NCBI GenBank assembly: GCA_000237975.1
Contig: CP003179.1
Location: 1,674,001 to 1,738,000, forward strand
DNA length: 64,000 bases
Origin: Sulfobacillus acidophilus DSM 10332
Lineage (GTDB): Bacteria > Bacillota > Sulfobacillia > Sulfobacillales > Sulfobacillaceae
Reading direction: 5' to 3'
Numbering within the stretch: the first letter of the stretch is position 1; every line of letters begins with the position of its first letter. The position numbers were made by a program, and so were the translations under genes. Below are positions 26,183 through 35,128 of this stretch, one piece after another. The notes beneath the pieces are model-generated. The model made no database searches, was not told where the DNA came from, and saw only the letters and a program-made list of their open reading frames with translations.

Positions 26183-27596
26183 GAGGATGCCCCATTTTTC
26201 GTGGAAATTGAAACTAGCGATCCCGATGGCTCTCTGGTTTACTTGAGAGGTCTGATCCATCATAAAGGAGGAATCGCTAGTGACTTCCAGTATAACGAAA
26301 AAGCCCCGCCCGGAACAGACGCTGACCGTGCCATGGGTCGATATCCTGCGCGATGCGCAGGATGGGTTGTTGGCCCTGTCCGTGCGCATCGGATTGCAGG
26401 TTTTGCAGGAAATGATGGCCACCGAAGTGGAGCGGTTGGCGGGCCCCAAAGGGCGGCATGATGTGCACCGTCAAGCCGTGCGGCATGGAACCGAAGCCGG
26501 CAGCGTTTATCTGGGCGATCGCAAGATCGCCATCACCCATCCCCGGGTGCGGGCCACCGATGGCTCGGGAGAGATGCCCTTAGAGACCTATCATCAGTTT
26601 CAGGACCCGACGCTGGCGACCCAAGCCGTACTGGAACGGATGCTGTATGGCTTAGCGAGCCGCCAGCAGCGCCATGCCGATGCCGCCTTGGAATCCGCGG
26701 TGGAGCAGCCGGGCCCCAGCAAAAGCACGGTCAGCCGCCGGTTTATTCAGGCCACCCAACAAGCGCTCGACCGCTTTCTGAACCGTCGGTTAGACGACCG
26801 GACGTGGGTCGTGGTGATGATTGATGGGCTGCGCGTGGCCGACCACATGGTGGTCGGGGCTTTGGGCATTGATGCGGAAGGCCACAAACGCGTACTGGGA
26901 TTGGTGGAAGGAGCCACCGAAAATCATACCGTGGTCACGGCCTTATTACAGGATCTGATCACCCGCGGCCTGACGGCCGCGCAGGGGTTGCTCGTGGTCA
27001 TCGATGGCGCCAAGGCCTTAGCCAAAGCGGTGCGCGAGGTCTGGGGGGATCGCGTCCTCATCCAACGCGGCCAAATTCACAAGCAACGGAATGTGCTGGA
27101 CCACCTGCCGAAATCGGCCGAAAATCGTGTCCGCCAGCGCTTACGGAAAGCGTATCAAGAACCGGATGCGGACCAGGCCGCCCAGGCCTTAGAAGCGCTC
27201 GCGAAAGAGCTTGAACGGGACCATCCCGGCGCCGCCGGGAGCATCCGAGAAGGGTTGGAAGAGACCCTCACCGTGCAGCGTTTGGGTCTTCCAGGCCTCT
27301 TGCGCCAAACGTTGGCCAACACCAATGCCATGGAATCCCTCAACAGTCAATTTCGGACCCATGCGCAGAACGTCAAACATTGGACCAATGGGCAACAAGT
27401 CTTACGGTGGTTGGCGTCGGCGAGCTTTTTCATCGAAGACACGTTGACGCGGATCCCGGGCTATCGCGAGATTCCCGTGTTGCAAACGGCCTTAAAAGCC
27501 GCTGTATCTCCACAAAGTGACCAAAAAACCGAGGAAATCGGTTAAATGACGCGAACGGATGCGCTAGCGAAATTCTACGAAATCTGGGACAACCTC
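26183..27596 (+). mobile_element. IS256-family insertion sequence B
   Basis: 1414 bp, flanked by the 9-bp direct repeat CGCATTTGG. The left terminal repeat starts GAGGATGCCCCATTTTTCGT (26183-) and the right, read on the - strand, starts GAGGTTGTCCCAGATTTCGT. They match at most positions over about 27 bp, and CTAGCG follows in both. One + transposase gene lies inside. Its transposase is only distantly like that of element A, so two separate insertions hit the same gene. Confidence 0.88.
26280..27545 (+). CDS. IS256-family (mutator-type) transposase (element B)
   Basis: 421 aa, GTG 26280 with AAAGGAGG upstream. Catalytic Asp lie in 'WVVVMIDGLRVADH' and 'LLVVIDGAKAL', and Glu in 'NTNAMESLNSQFR'. 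Intact. Frequent in this lineage as a subgroup with a His-rich N-terminal region ('GRHDVHRQAVRHG'). Confidence 0.88.
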   Translation: MTSSITKKPRPEQTLTVPWVDILRDAQDGLLALSVRIGLQVLQEMMATEVERLAGPKGRHDVHRQAVRHGTEAGSVYLGDRKIAITHPRVRATDGSGEMPLETYHQFQDPTLATQAVLERMLYGLASRQQRHADAALESAVEQPGPSKSTVSRRFIQATQQALDRFLNRRLDDRTWVVVMIDGLRVADHMVVGALGIDAEGHKRVLGLVEGATENHTVVTALLQDLITRGLTAAQGLLVVIDGAKALAKAVREVWGDRVLIQRGQIHKQRNVLDHLPKSAENRVRQRLRKAYQEPDADQAAQALEALAKELERDHPGAAGSIREGLEETLTVQRLGLPGLLRQTLANTNAMESLNSQFRTHAQNVKHWTNGQQVLRWLASASFFIEDTLTRIPGYREIPVLQTALKAAVSPQSDQKTEEIG

Positions 27597-27605
27597 CGCA
27601 TTTGG
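27597..27605. repeat. 9-bp target-site duplication, right copy
   Basis: CGCATTTGG, identical to 26174-26182. It is followed by the last codons of the G1 peptidase pseudogene. Confidence 0.85.
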
Positions 27606-27701
27606 AGTCGCATGGAAAAGTTATGGCGACGTGGAGTAGCTCCTACCGGTTTAGGAAAGCCATTGCATCGGTGTGAGGAGTATAGTACTGGAGGGACGCG
27701 C

Positions 27702-28079
27702 ATGAGACACCGTTGGATACCTGTCGCTATCCTAGCCCTCGGCACAACGGCCTGTGGATCCAACCTTGGAACGGCGATTCCGCAACCGCTATGGCCATCG
27801 ACCCAACAATGGGTCGATGAGCATGCTCATCCAGCGGCGAAAGTCGTTTTTATCGGCACGTCCAATCATCCATCTGCTCCCGGATTCTACGGCACATCGG
27901 TCTTTAATACCGACACTGCGGTCGAGTTCAGCGTGAATAGTACGCACGTGCGGGTACCACGTTATGCGATGGTCGACGTGACGGTCAGCGTCAAACCGCC
28001 CCACGGGGTTGTTGCGGTTTCCTATGAATTGCTACACAGTCACGTATGGCAGACCATCTTCCGCAAAAAGGTAACCTAG
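27702..28079 (+). CDS. Lipoprotein of unknown function, 125 aa
   Basis: ATG 27702 with GGAGGG 6-7 nt upstream. The signal peptide ends at lipobox 'LALGTTAC' (Cys18). The mature part is beta-rich with several His. No family is recognised. Located just after the broken peptidase gene; no link to it is evident. Confidence 0.6.
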   Translation: MRHRWIPVAILALGTTACGSNLGTAIPQPLWPSTQQWVDEHAHPAAKVVFIGTSNHPSAPGFYGTSVFNTDTAVEFSVNSTHVRVPRYAMVDVTVSVKPPHGVVAVSYELLHSHVWQTIFRKKVT

Positions 28080-28082
28080 GAT

Positions 28083-28260
28083 TTAGTCCACCAATCGCCA
28101 ATCGGACGTCATGATCTTGCTGAGGTCACCGGCATCACGAATGCGGCGAATGGTTTGGCGGTCGTGCCCCGTCTCCCGATGAATCTGGGACACGGATTGT
28201 CACGCATGCAATGCCTCAGAAATGGCCAAGCGGAATCCTCAGATAGGGGTTTGGGGGCTT
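28083..28260 (-). pseudogene. Remnant of an HTH-type transposase N-terminus
   Basis: On the - strand the frame reads 'RLAISEALHA', stop, 'QSVSQIHRETGHDRQTIRRIRDAGDL'. 'IHRETGHDRQTIRR' is the helix-turn-helix recognition pattern of IstA-type transposases. It is too short and broken to function; the rest of the gene is missing. Confidence 0.45.
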
Positions 28261-28503
28261 CGGGCATCATGTTGAGGAACCAGTCCGTGACCGGACGCCG
28301 AATTTAGGGCCAGGCCATATCAGAACCTGTTCCCAGGGGGCGATTCGGTTTCTACTAATAATTTCACCAATATCTCCATTAATCGTGCATAAATCCGTTT
28401 TTGTACATCAGAGTTCGTGCGAATGGCCGAGGAATTGGGGACCAGTGTGATTGAGGAAAAGGGAACCATGGATACTGTAACACACTCTGCATGGCTCTTG
28501 TCT

Positions 28504-29270
28504 TCAGGTTTGGTTCGGGCGTGACTTCCGGGCTTTCGCTTCGCGAAAGCGATAGCTGTCTCCCGTCAAGGACAAGATGTGGGCATGATGCGTCAGGCGG
28601 TCCAACAACGCCGTCGTCATCGTCGGATCGCCGAAGACCTCGCCCCAGCGACTAAACTCCAAATTGCTCGTGACCAACACGGAGCCACGTTCATAACGCT
28701 CCGCGAAGAATTGGAACAGGATCTGGGCTTGTTCTCGCGCCAACGGTAGATATCCGAGCTCATCGATAATGACCAACGGGTAGCGCTGCCAAAACTTGAA
28801 CCGTGCGAGCAGGCGATGTTCTGCCTGGGCGGCGAGCAACTCCTGGCTGAGCGCCATTGCGGTGGTAAATCGAACACGGTAACCGGCCTCCACGGCGGTA
28901 CGCCCCAAAGTCAATCCGAGATGGGTTTTTCCCGTGCCGCGGTTTCCCAGCACAAGACAATTCTCATGCTCGGCGATCCCGTCGCCGCTCGCCATCGGCA
29001 ATACGCTCATGCGCGATACCGTGGTCGCAAGGCGAAGTCAAACTGATCCAACGTTTTGCTCAGCGGGAAGTGGGCATCACGTAAGTGATGCGCCGTCCGA
29101 TGCTGCCGCCGACTGTCGAGTTCTTGGGCCAACAGCGCCTCAAGAAACGCCGCATAGCTGGAGTTTTGAGCCTCCGCTTCGCGCAGGCAACTCGCATACC
29201 CTGGTAACGCACCGGGCATACGCAAGGCGGCCAGCGCGGCTTCCACGCTTTGGTGATGATAATCGATCAT
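28504..29270 (-). pseudogene. istB: IstB-like ATPase of the IS21 element, frame-split
   Basis: The N-terminal part (29007-29270, 87 aa, ends 'LDQFDFALRPRYRA') and the C-terminal part (28504-29010, 168 aa) together span a normal IstB. The AAA+ part has Walker A 'GNRGTGKTH' and Walker B 'LVIIDELG'. The two frames meet at an ATGA overlap, so either a frameshift broke the gene or the halves are made as two coupled proteins. A frameshift is simpler, because istA is also shifted. Confidence 0.75.
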
Positions 29271-30747
29271 CGGGACACCTCCCGCAGCAACTCGTCATAT
29301 AAGGCCGGAGCCGGTTGGACAACCGTCGGCCCGGGCGTGGGAAGCTCGGATTCGCGGGTCGCCGGCCTGCATGGCGTCAGATACGCCGTCAACGCCTCCA
29401 CGGTAAAACACCGGTCCGCTTGGGCCGCCGGGAGGATCGCCAGAATGTGTTCGGCCGGAAATCGTCGAAACAGGAAGAGAATCTCAACAAAGGCGCCATA
29501 AGCGTTCGGGTTTGTCTGAAAGAAGGCGTCTTGGTAGGCGCGTAAGAGCGGGCCTAGATCACGGACCACGCGGGCGTTGCGGACGGCTCCCGGCTTTACA
29601 CGCAGGACATCGAGGTAATGATCCCGTTGTCGTTGCGGTTGGCCAGCGACGCCGAGGGGATGGGTGGCGACACACGTCTGCGTATCCAGATCTCGACATG
29701 ATCCCAATAGGCGGCCAGTCGCAGCGTTTGACCAACCCGGGAGGCGGGCACAGAGTATGGAACCCGGCGATGGCGAACCATGGCCTGGGACGTGGCCCGC
29801 ACGGGCCACCAGGTCACCGGCCGGGATGCACCGGTCGTGCGCTCATGGTCCCACAACTCACCAATCGTGGTGTGGTGACGGCGGGGCAATGTCCGAACAC
29901 GTTCGGCGAGGCAATCGGTTTTCAAGGCCGCATTCAGCGTGTCCCAATCCGGACCCGATGGCAACGGCACACAATCGGTTCGACGGACATAGCCCACTAA
30001 TCCTTCGACGAGCCCTTTTTCCCAACCAGCCGCGGGGGTAACGAACACGGCATCGTAGATATAGTGCGCGGTCAACTCCTGAAACCGGGGGTTCAGCTCG
30101 CGCTCGCGACCATGCAGAACGTGCTGGACAACCGTGGTGAGATTGTCATCGATGATGCGCTGCGGAACAAATCCGAAGAATTCGAAGGCCGCCACATGAG
30201 CCGCCAGGAAAGTCTCCAGGCGTTGGTGCGGGAACAGTTGGACATAGCACGCGCCGCTGTAGGCCAGTCGCATACAAAACATCTGGGCGGTCACGGATTG
30301 GCCATCCTGGATGACCTGCACTTCGCCCCAATCGACTTGGGCGGCTTCAGCCGGATCGAACACCAGGTCTAAAAAGACGGGCTGGGCCGCCGGTTGCAGT
30401 TCACGCCGCATCCGCGCCACAGAGTGGCGCACCGTGGACTCCGCCGCTGTGGCCCCATATTCCTCGCGCAATCGTTGCCCAATGCGACGACTGGTATGCC
30501 GTTGTTTTCGAGGCATCTCGGCATCTTGGCGAAGCCAGCTCGCGATCACGGCCCGAGGGGGATCCATTTGGGGGGCCGGGCTCGGGTTCCGACGGACATA
30601 CTGCGGCGTCTCGGTCGTTTCGGTTCGCTGAAGATATTTAGTGACGGTCTTCCGAGAGAAATGAAACTCCCGGGCGATGCGACGAAGGGACCACCCTTCT
30701 CGTTCGCGTAGTGGACGGATAAACTGAATATCGGGCACCGTAATCAC
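29267..30747 (-). pseudogene. istA: IstA-like DDE transposase of the IS21 element, frameshifted
   Basis: The first frame (30747 to about 29690) holds the HTH ('LRRIAREFHFSRKTVTKYLQ') and the DDE core: Asp in 'AAQVDWGEVQV', Asp in 'RIIDDNLTTV', Glu in 'EKGLVEGLVGYVRR'. After 'DHVEIW' near 29690 the expected continuation ('DTQTCVATHPLG... LRVKPGAVRNARVV') is in another frame, ending at 29267. Restoring one base gives a full protein of about 490 aa. Its stop overlaps the istB start (ATGA), as in intact IS21 elements. Confidence 0.8.
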
Positions 30748-30904
30748 TCCTATTACCTCCGCTCCATAAAGTTGGCGTGCTGGCCAAATTTCATGGTACC
30801 GGATGGGATGATGGCGGTTCCCTTTTAGTTAGCCACAGCCGTACGGCTGTGGTCCCCATTTACTCGGCTACTTGGCCGAAAGTGGCACCCTTTTCCTCGG
30901 CCAT

Positions 30905-31184
30905 TTACAAGTGCGTATAACCAACCCGCGATAGGACTAAAGCCTGGGTGCCTGTAATGAGCTTTTCCGGGCGTACGTACGAGTCATGAGGCAGCATGCT
31001 CTCAGAAAAGTCGCTTTGCCTTAATGGAATAGCCTCGAGCCAGAGCCGACTAGTAATTGGACAATAATATAATCCCCGTCCGATAACGTCGCTAAAAGAT
31101 AAGAGCCGGGCGCCGTTTGGCGCGATCCAACGTGGTGAAAGGAAACGGCACGACCACGACATCCCCGGCTATAAGTTTTTCCAT
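30905..31184 (-). pseudogene. MazF/PemK-like toxin gene, frameshifted and cut by IS21
   Basis: ATG 31184 begins 'GDVVVVPFPFTTLDRAKRRPAL', the classic MazF N-terminus. The reading frame then shifts ('LATLSDGDYIIVQ') and shifts again ('ITSRLWLEAIPLRQSDF' and 'DSYVRPEKLITGTQALVLSRVG'). The inverted end of the IS21 element falls within the last codons and supplies the stop. The start codon overlaps the end of the antitoxin gene, as in active pairs. Confidence 0.75.
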
Positions 31185-31367
31185 GCCTCATCCTCTTCCG
31201 GAGTTAACCAGCCTTTAGCAAGCGATGATTCAGACCGGCTCGCCGTGTCAGGAATTGCACGCCGTAATCGAAGAAATTGTACAAAATCGGCTGACTTCGT
31301 CCATGAGCTCGTCCGGGAGCTCTTGTAGGAGCGTCCATATAATTTGCCGGGTCGTTGACGAGGCCAT
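31169..31367 (-). pseudogene. Antitoxin of the MazF-like pair, frameshifted
   Basis: From ATG 31367 (GGAGG upstream) the frame reads 'WTLLQELPDELMDEVSRF', a DUF2281-like start. It then needs a shift to reach 'ADFVQFLRLRRA' and the C-terminal 'LAKGWLTPEEDEAWKNL'. The latter part overlaps the toxin start by 16 nt. The pair is dead. Confidence 0.6.
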
Positions 31368-31702
31368 CTTGGTGCCTCCTTAATGTTATACCCCGTGGTG
31401 GGATTGATAGGTTCCATGGGGTGTAGGGTGAAAAGATATCCAATAGATGACGGCGAACGGTTGGTTCCTCTTCGACGGCAATTATTTTAGCACCACGTTG
31501 CGAGGGAAGACAATTTGGTCCGATTGGGCCAACGGGTTTATATCCCCTGGAGTGAACGGCGAGGCTCTACGCCCGATTCTCGCTTATTAACGTGCTGAGG
31601 GTTAATCGAATAGAGGTAAACGAGTTGTGATTTCCTCGTGATCGGTGAAGGCGCTCCTAGCCGTCCATTTGGTCGACTCCTCCCGGGCAAATCAAGGGGA
31701 CG
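31368..31702. other. Intergenic region, nothing recognised
   Basis: 335 bp of AT-richer sequence with short frames only, between the antitoxin remnant and the DMT transporter gene. No repeat, RNA or promoter was identified with confidence. Confidence 0.3.
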
Positions 31703-32692
31703 CTAAGCCGAGTCCTGGTTCCGGGACGAAGCTAGCCGCGGTTTCTTATGTGAACTCAGGCTATGCCACATGAGCCCAATCACAATGCATCCAATACCGA
31801 TCAGTGCCATAACGGACGGCCAGGGTTGACCTAATATGAGAACCGCTCCGATAGCCGCAAAAACCACTTCGGCCGATTGGGTCGCTTCTACGGCGGCTAA
31901 TTGGTCCGGCCTCGCATACGCTTTTTCGGTGGCCCAATAAAATAAGAGGGTTGCTATGACACCCGAACTGAGGGCTACCAGTATCGACTGAACCAATTGG
32001 CCGGTCGTTGGCCAACCGGCTCGGAGATAGCCCCAAACGGCTACCGCGAGCCAAAACGGCAGGCTTCCCAACGTCATTCCGTATGTGCGGGCTACCGTGC
32101 CGAGAGACGAAGCGCGATGAGCTAACATCCAACGGTTGCCGACCGGGTAGGCAGTCGCCGCGATCAACAGAGGGATAACCAAGGGCAAAACACGGGCCCA
32201 GTTACTTGTCTTGGAGACATGAGACCATTGTAGCAGGCCGATCCCCAAGAGAATCACGGAGGACACGCGTAACGTGTGCCAGGGAATAGCCGTTTGGTGG
32301 TCGGGGTTCTTTCGTAACCAAGGCTCCAATAATCCTCCGATAAGGATCGTCAGCTGCCAGGTACCGGCAACCAGCCAGGCTGGACCATACGCAGCGGCGA
32401 AAGTTAACGGGGCATAAAAAAAACCAAACCCTACCGTGCCGCCAATAATCCAAGGAGTGGGATTTTTGCCGACGACCCGTGTTATTCGCGTCAGCTCGCC
32501 TTTTCCGGTAACCCGCAATAGGGCTCCTAATAAGGGGACCATGAAAAAATAGCGTAATGCGGCCGTCCATTGCCAGCTCGCATTGGCGAGGCTGAGAGAC
32601 TGGTTAATGATAAAGGTCAAGGAAAAAAACGCCGACGCCAGGATTCCGGCGGCGATCAAGAGATAAAATGACGGTCGCCCACCTTCCCGCAT
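31703..32692 (-). CDS. DMT-superfamily transporter (EmrE-like multidrug/metabolite exporter)
   Basis: 329 aa with about ten hydrophobic helices in two five-helix halves, the EamA/DMT layout. The N-terminal 'ASAFFSLTFIINQSLSLANASWQWTAALRYFFMVP' resembles the multidrug-resistance efflux subgroup. The substrate cannot be told. Monocistronic on the - strand. Confidence 0.75.
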   Translation of the reverse strand: MREGGRPSFYLLIAAGILASAFFSLTFIINQSLSLANASWQWTAALRYFFMVPLLGALLRVTGKGELTRITRVVGKNPTPWIIGGTVGFGFFYAPLTFAAAYGPAWLVAGTWQLTILIGGLLEPWLRKNPDHQTAIPWHTLRVSSVILLGIGLLQWSHVSKTSNWARVLPLVIPLLIAATAYPVGNRWMLAHRASSLGTVARTYGMTLGSLPFWLAVAVWGYLRAGWPTTGQLVQSILVALSSGVIATLLFYWATEKAYARPDQLAAVEATQSAEVVFAAIGAVLILGQPWPSVMALIGIGCIVIGLMWHSLSSHKKPRLASSRNQDSA

Positions 32693-32897
32693 CTGTTTTT
32701 CGTCTCCCGTTTTTTAACGGATAGTAGCCCACCAAGGATTGGACTGTCAACTAAAGGGGCGAGGTCAGTTTTGTCGAGCCGTCAGTTGTCGGTGTCATCA
32801 AAATGATGCACAAGAAACCGATTAGATACCCCGCCGCTATCCAAACAAACAGGCCAGCCTCCCCCACCGCCTATATACACAGGGCGGTCCGCCCCTG

Positions 32898-33395
32898 TTA
32901 TGATGTGCTGGGACGCGGCTTCATGCTGTCTGGAGCGAGGACGGCCACGACTTCCCCGCGAACCACGATGTCACCATTGACCCAAACGTCACTCTCCACC
33001 CGGACTTTTCGGGTGCCCATTTCTAAAATTCGCCCGCGAACGGCTAAGGGAGCCCCTAATGGGGTCGGTTTTAAGAATTCGACTTTCAGCGAAGCGGTAA
33101 CACACCGCGGAACCGGGGCATCGTCGCCCGGTTCGTGTCCGTCACGCCGGTACAGCGCCAACGCCGCTGAACCCGTACTGTGACAATCAATTAATGATGC
33201 TAAAAGGCCCCCGTAAACGTATCCGGGAATGGCGATGTGGTCCGGTTCGGGTTGAAATTCCGTTAACGTCTCATCCCCGTCCCAGCGGGTACGGAAATGA
33301 TGACCATGATCGTTTAAACGACCACAGCCAAAGCACCAGGCAAAATCGTCGGCATAATAATCTTGGATGGCACGGAATTCTATCGGCGTGGGCAT
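32898..33395 (-). CDS. PaaI-type hot-dog thioesterase
   Basis: 165 aa. The hot-dog fold is recognised by 'CFGCGRLNDHGHHFRTRW' followed by 'GYVYGGLLASLIDCHSTGSA', the helix with the catalytic Asp/Glu position, and the C-terminal strand pair. These proteins hydrolyse acyl-CoA thioesters. It is divergent from a second thioesterase-like gene at 33540. Confidence 0.8.
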   Translation of the reverse strand: MPTPIEFRAIQDYYADDFAWCFGCGRLNDHGHHFRTRWDGDETLTEFQPEPDHIAIPGYVYGGLLASLIDCHSTGSAALALYRRDGHEPGDDAPVPRCVTASLKVEFLKPTPLGAPLAVRGRILEMGTRKVRVESDVWVNGDIVVRGEVVAVLAPDSMKPRPSTS

Positions 33396-33539
33396 CTTGA
33401 ATACAAAACCTCCGTATCATGGCAGTCTTTCATCCCATGGTACGGTATCGGTGTATCGAGAACAAGAGTCACCGGATTGTGGGCCCGCTCCCAGCACGCT
33501 ACAATAACCCTACATCGTTGGAATGAGGAGACGTAGAAG

Positions 33540-33956
33540 ATGACACAAGAATTTTTACCGCACGTCGGTATGGAGGGCCAATGGAGTTGGGTCGTCGGTC
33601 ATGAACATTCAGCGGATGCCTTGGGCAATGCCGGCGTCATGGTTCTCGCCACGCCCATGGTGCTGGACCTTATGGAAATTGCTTCGGTTCAGGCGATTTT
33701 ACCGGCCTTGCCGGATGACTGGATTAGCCTCGGGATTCATGCCGACCTCCGCCATCTCCAGGCCACTCCCTTAGGATCCCGGGTTCATGCCACCTCCCGA
33801 GTTGTTCAGGTGGACGGGCAAAAAGTGACGTTCCAGGTGGCGGTGTTTGATGAATGGGAAAAAGTGGCCGAAGGGACTCATACACGGTATTGTCTACCGC
33901 GTCTCGAATTTGACCGCCGAGTAGCAGCGAAAAAAGTTCGGCCCAAGCCTATTTAA
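33540..33956 (+). CDS. Hot-dog fold thioesterase, fluoroacetyl-CoA-thioesterase-like
   Basis: 138 aa with GAGGAG 9 nt upstream. 'GVMVLATPMVLDLMEIASVQAI' and 'GIHADLRHLQATPLGSRVHATS' match the small thioesterase subgroup that includes FlK-like proteins. The substrate is unknown. Its 3' end overlaps the convergent gene at 33949 by 8 nt. Confidence 0.75.
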   Translation: MTQEFLPHVGMEGQWSWVVGHEHSADALGNAGVMVLATPMVLDLMEIASVQAILPALPDDWISLGIHADLRHLQATPLGSRVHATSRVVQVDGQKVTFQVAVFDEWEKVAEGTHTRYCLPRLEFDRRVAAKKVRPKPI

Positions 33957-34218
33957 TCGCCCGAATCATAGGCGGACGATGACTTTTGATCGGCTTCCGC
34001 CGTTTCGGGGATCGGCTTCCCTGGCCGTTTTTCTGGCGAATCCATCGTTGACGGGCGCGTTTAGACGGTAAAGGGATGATAGGGCCTTCGTGAGGAGGAA
34101 TCGGTACCTTGTCGCTGGCTTCCTGACCGCCAAACGAAATGATGGCGAATATCGCGACGAAACCAACCGCCATCGCTGCAATCCATGCAATGGCCACCCA
34201 TGCAGTCGAGAACAACAT
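33949..34218 (-). CDS. Small membrane protein with basic tail, 89 aa
   Basis: AAGGGG upstream of ATG 34218. An N-terminal hydrophobic helix (about residues 5-30) is followed by a Pro-rich linker and a strongly basic C-terminus. No family is recognised. Convergent with and overlapping the thioesterase gene. Confidence 0.5.
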   Translation of the reverse strand: MLFSTAWVAIAWIAAMAVGFVAIFAIISFGGQEASDKVPIPPHEGPIIPLPSKRARQRWIRQKNGQGSRSPKRRKPIKSHRPPMIRAIK

Positions 34219-34389
34219 GGTTTGGTATCCCCTTTCCCTACGATTTGTCGGAACCCGCTTGATGGATTCGTCAAAATCACAATTTACTAATAATCGAGTT
34301 GCCTAATAGTATAGATCACCTCATTCCAAAGTACTAGTCCTTTTGAAACCTTTTCTCTGGTATTTTTTAGCCAGACGCAACGGATCAAT

Positions 34390-34417
34390 AAAGGCGCCAC
34401 CAGTCCGTGGCGCCTTT
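34390..34417. terminator. Hairpin terminator after the DUF47 gene
   Basis: AAAGGCGCCAC (34390-34400) pairs perfectly with GTGGCGCCTTT (34407-34417) around CAGTCC. On the - strand TTTATT follows. It probably ends the pit-DUF47 transcript. Confidence 0.7.
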
Positions 34418-34438
34418 CGTCAGGTTAGGTCTAATACC

Positions 34439-35068
34439 CTAAAGATTTTGTTTGACCACAATCGAGTTAATCACGTTAGCGGCCAAATCGACTCGGTCGG
34501 CGGCGTTCGATAAGTGGCGGTAGACTTCGCGCATTTTAATTAAATAATGCACCTCGGTAGTTTCCGAAAAATGGGCAATCGCTTTTCGATATAGCCCTTC
34601 CATTTTGTTTTCTAACGACTTGGCCCGCAAAGCCGCCTGATTGCTTACCCCGGGCTGTTGGCCAAGGGCCAATACCGCTTCTTGTAACGCTTCAACGGCT
34701 TCCAAGAGGGTTTGCACCATATCGTGAATGAAAGAGTCCGGCTCCACTCGATAGAGCTGAATTTCCTTAATCGTGTTTTCCGCATAATCGGCAATGTCGT
34801 CAATCGCTCGGGAGAGTTCGTTAATATCTTCCCGATCGAAGGGGGTGACAAACGTTTGGCTCAGTCGGGCAGCTAACTCTTGCCGCACCGCATCGGCTCG
34901 GTGCTCGACTTCGCCGGCTTCTTGGGCTAACCGGGCGCGTTCCTCGGCATCCGGGGATTCGATATAAGCCAGCACGAGTCTTACCATGGTTTCGGTTTCC
35001 GCCAGCTGCCGGTTTAGGAGTTGGTGAAACCCGTCATCGGTTCCTGTCAATAAATCACGCCAACGCAT
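34439..35068 (-). CDS. DUF47 family PhoU-like protein
   Basis: 209 aa, all helical, with 'DREDINELSRAIDDIADYAENT' and 'YRHLSNAADRVDLAANVI', the two PhoU-like metal-binding E/D-x-x-x-D motifs. DUF47 proteins pair with Pit phosphate transporters and modulate uptake. Here it follows pit by 60 nt in the same operon. Confidence 0.88.
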   Translation of the reverse strand: MRWRDLLTGTDDGFHQLLNRQLAETETMVRLVLAYIESPDAEERARLAQEAGEVEHRADAVRQELAARLSQTFVTPFDREDINELSRAIDDIADYAENTIKEIQLYRVEPDSFIHDMVQTLLEAVEALQEAVLALGQQPGVSNQAALRAKSLENKMEGLYRKAIAHFSETTEVHYLIKMREVYRHLSNAADRVDLAANVINSIVVKQNL

Positions 35069-35128
35069 CGGTTATCCCTCCCTCTGGATATTATGTCGTG
35101 GTCACAGGCAAAACGTGCCGTTTGGGGC

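Larger units (their letters stand above)
24150..27639 (+). pseudogene. G1-family (eqolisin-like) acid peptidase pseudogene, split by two IS elements
   Basis: Three pieces, in order. (1) 24150-24304 has 'QWVVPSFTSN...YSSIWPGLG' and 'QLFQAG', the N-terminal strands and catalytic Gln region. (2) 25660-26182 has 'LSYTLWWEI', 'VNVSYDTGTGTARY' and 'GGQHAE' then a stop, then 'INNTLPLLAQP' and 'INITDANVEVG'. (3) 27597-27639 has 'AFGVAWKSYGDVE' then the stop. G1 peptidases are secreted glutamic proteases of acid habitats with a Gln/Glu pair; the Glu lies in A-E-W-I. Here the Trp codon is TAG (25962-25964). One IS256 element interrupts piece 1/2 and a second lies 12-14 codons before the natural stop. 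The piece 2 start also has a second 'LLAGSQQDS', so the break may include rearrangement. The gene is dead. Confidence 0.7.
28418..30909 (-). mobile_element. IS21-family insertion sequence with frameshifted istA and istB
   Basis: About 2492 bp. Inverted ends: left TGCGAATGGCCGAGGAATTG (28418-) and right, on the - strand, TGTAAATGGCCGAGGAAAAG (starting at 30909). Secondary subterminal copies of the 'GAGGAAAAGGG' type follow at each end, as is usual for IS21. A 20-bp perfect palindrome CCACAGCCGTACGGCTGTGG lies at 30833-30852. Flanks AGTTCG (left) and AGTGCG (right) may be a decayed target duplication. The right end lies inside the toxin pseudogene. Confidence 0.8.

Noticed and set aside
30833-30852. 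20-bp perfect palindrome as a possible regulatory operator
   Set aside because: It lies inside the right end of the IS21 element and is best seen as part of that element.
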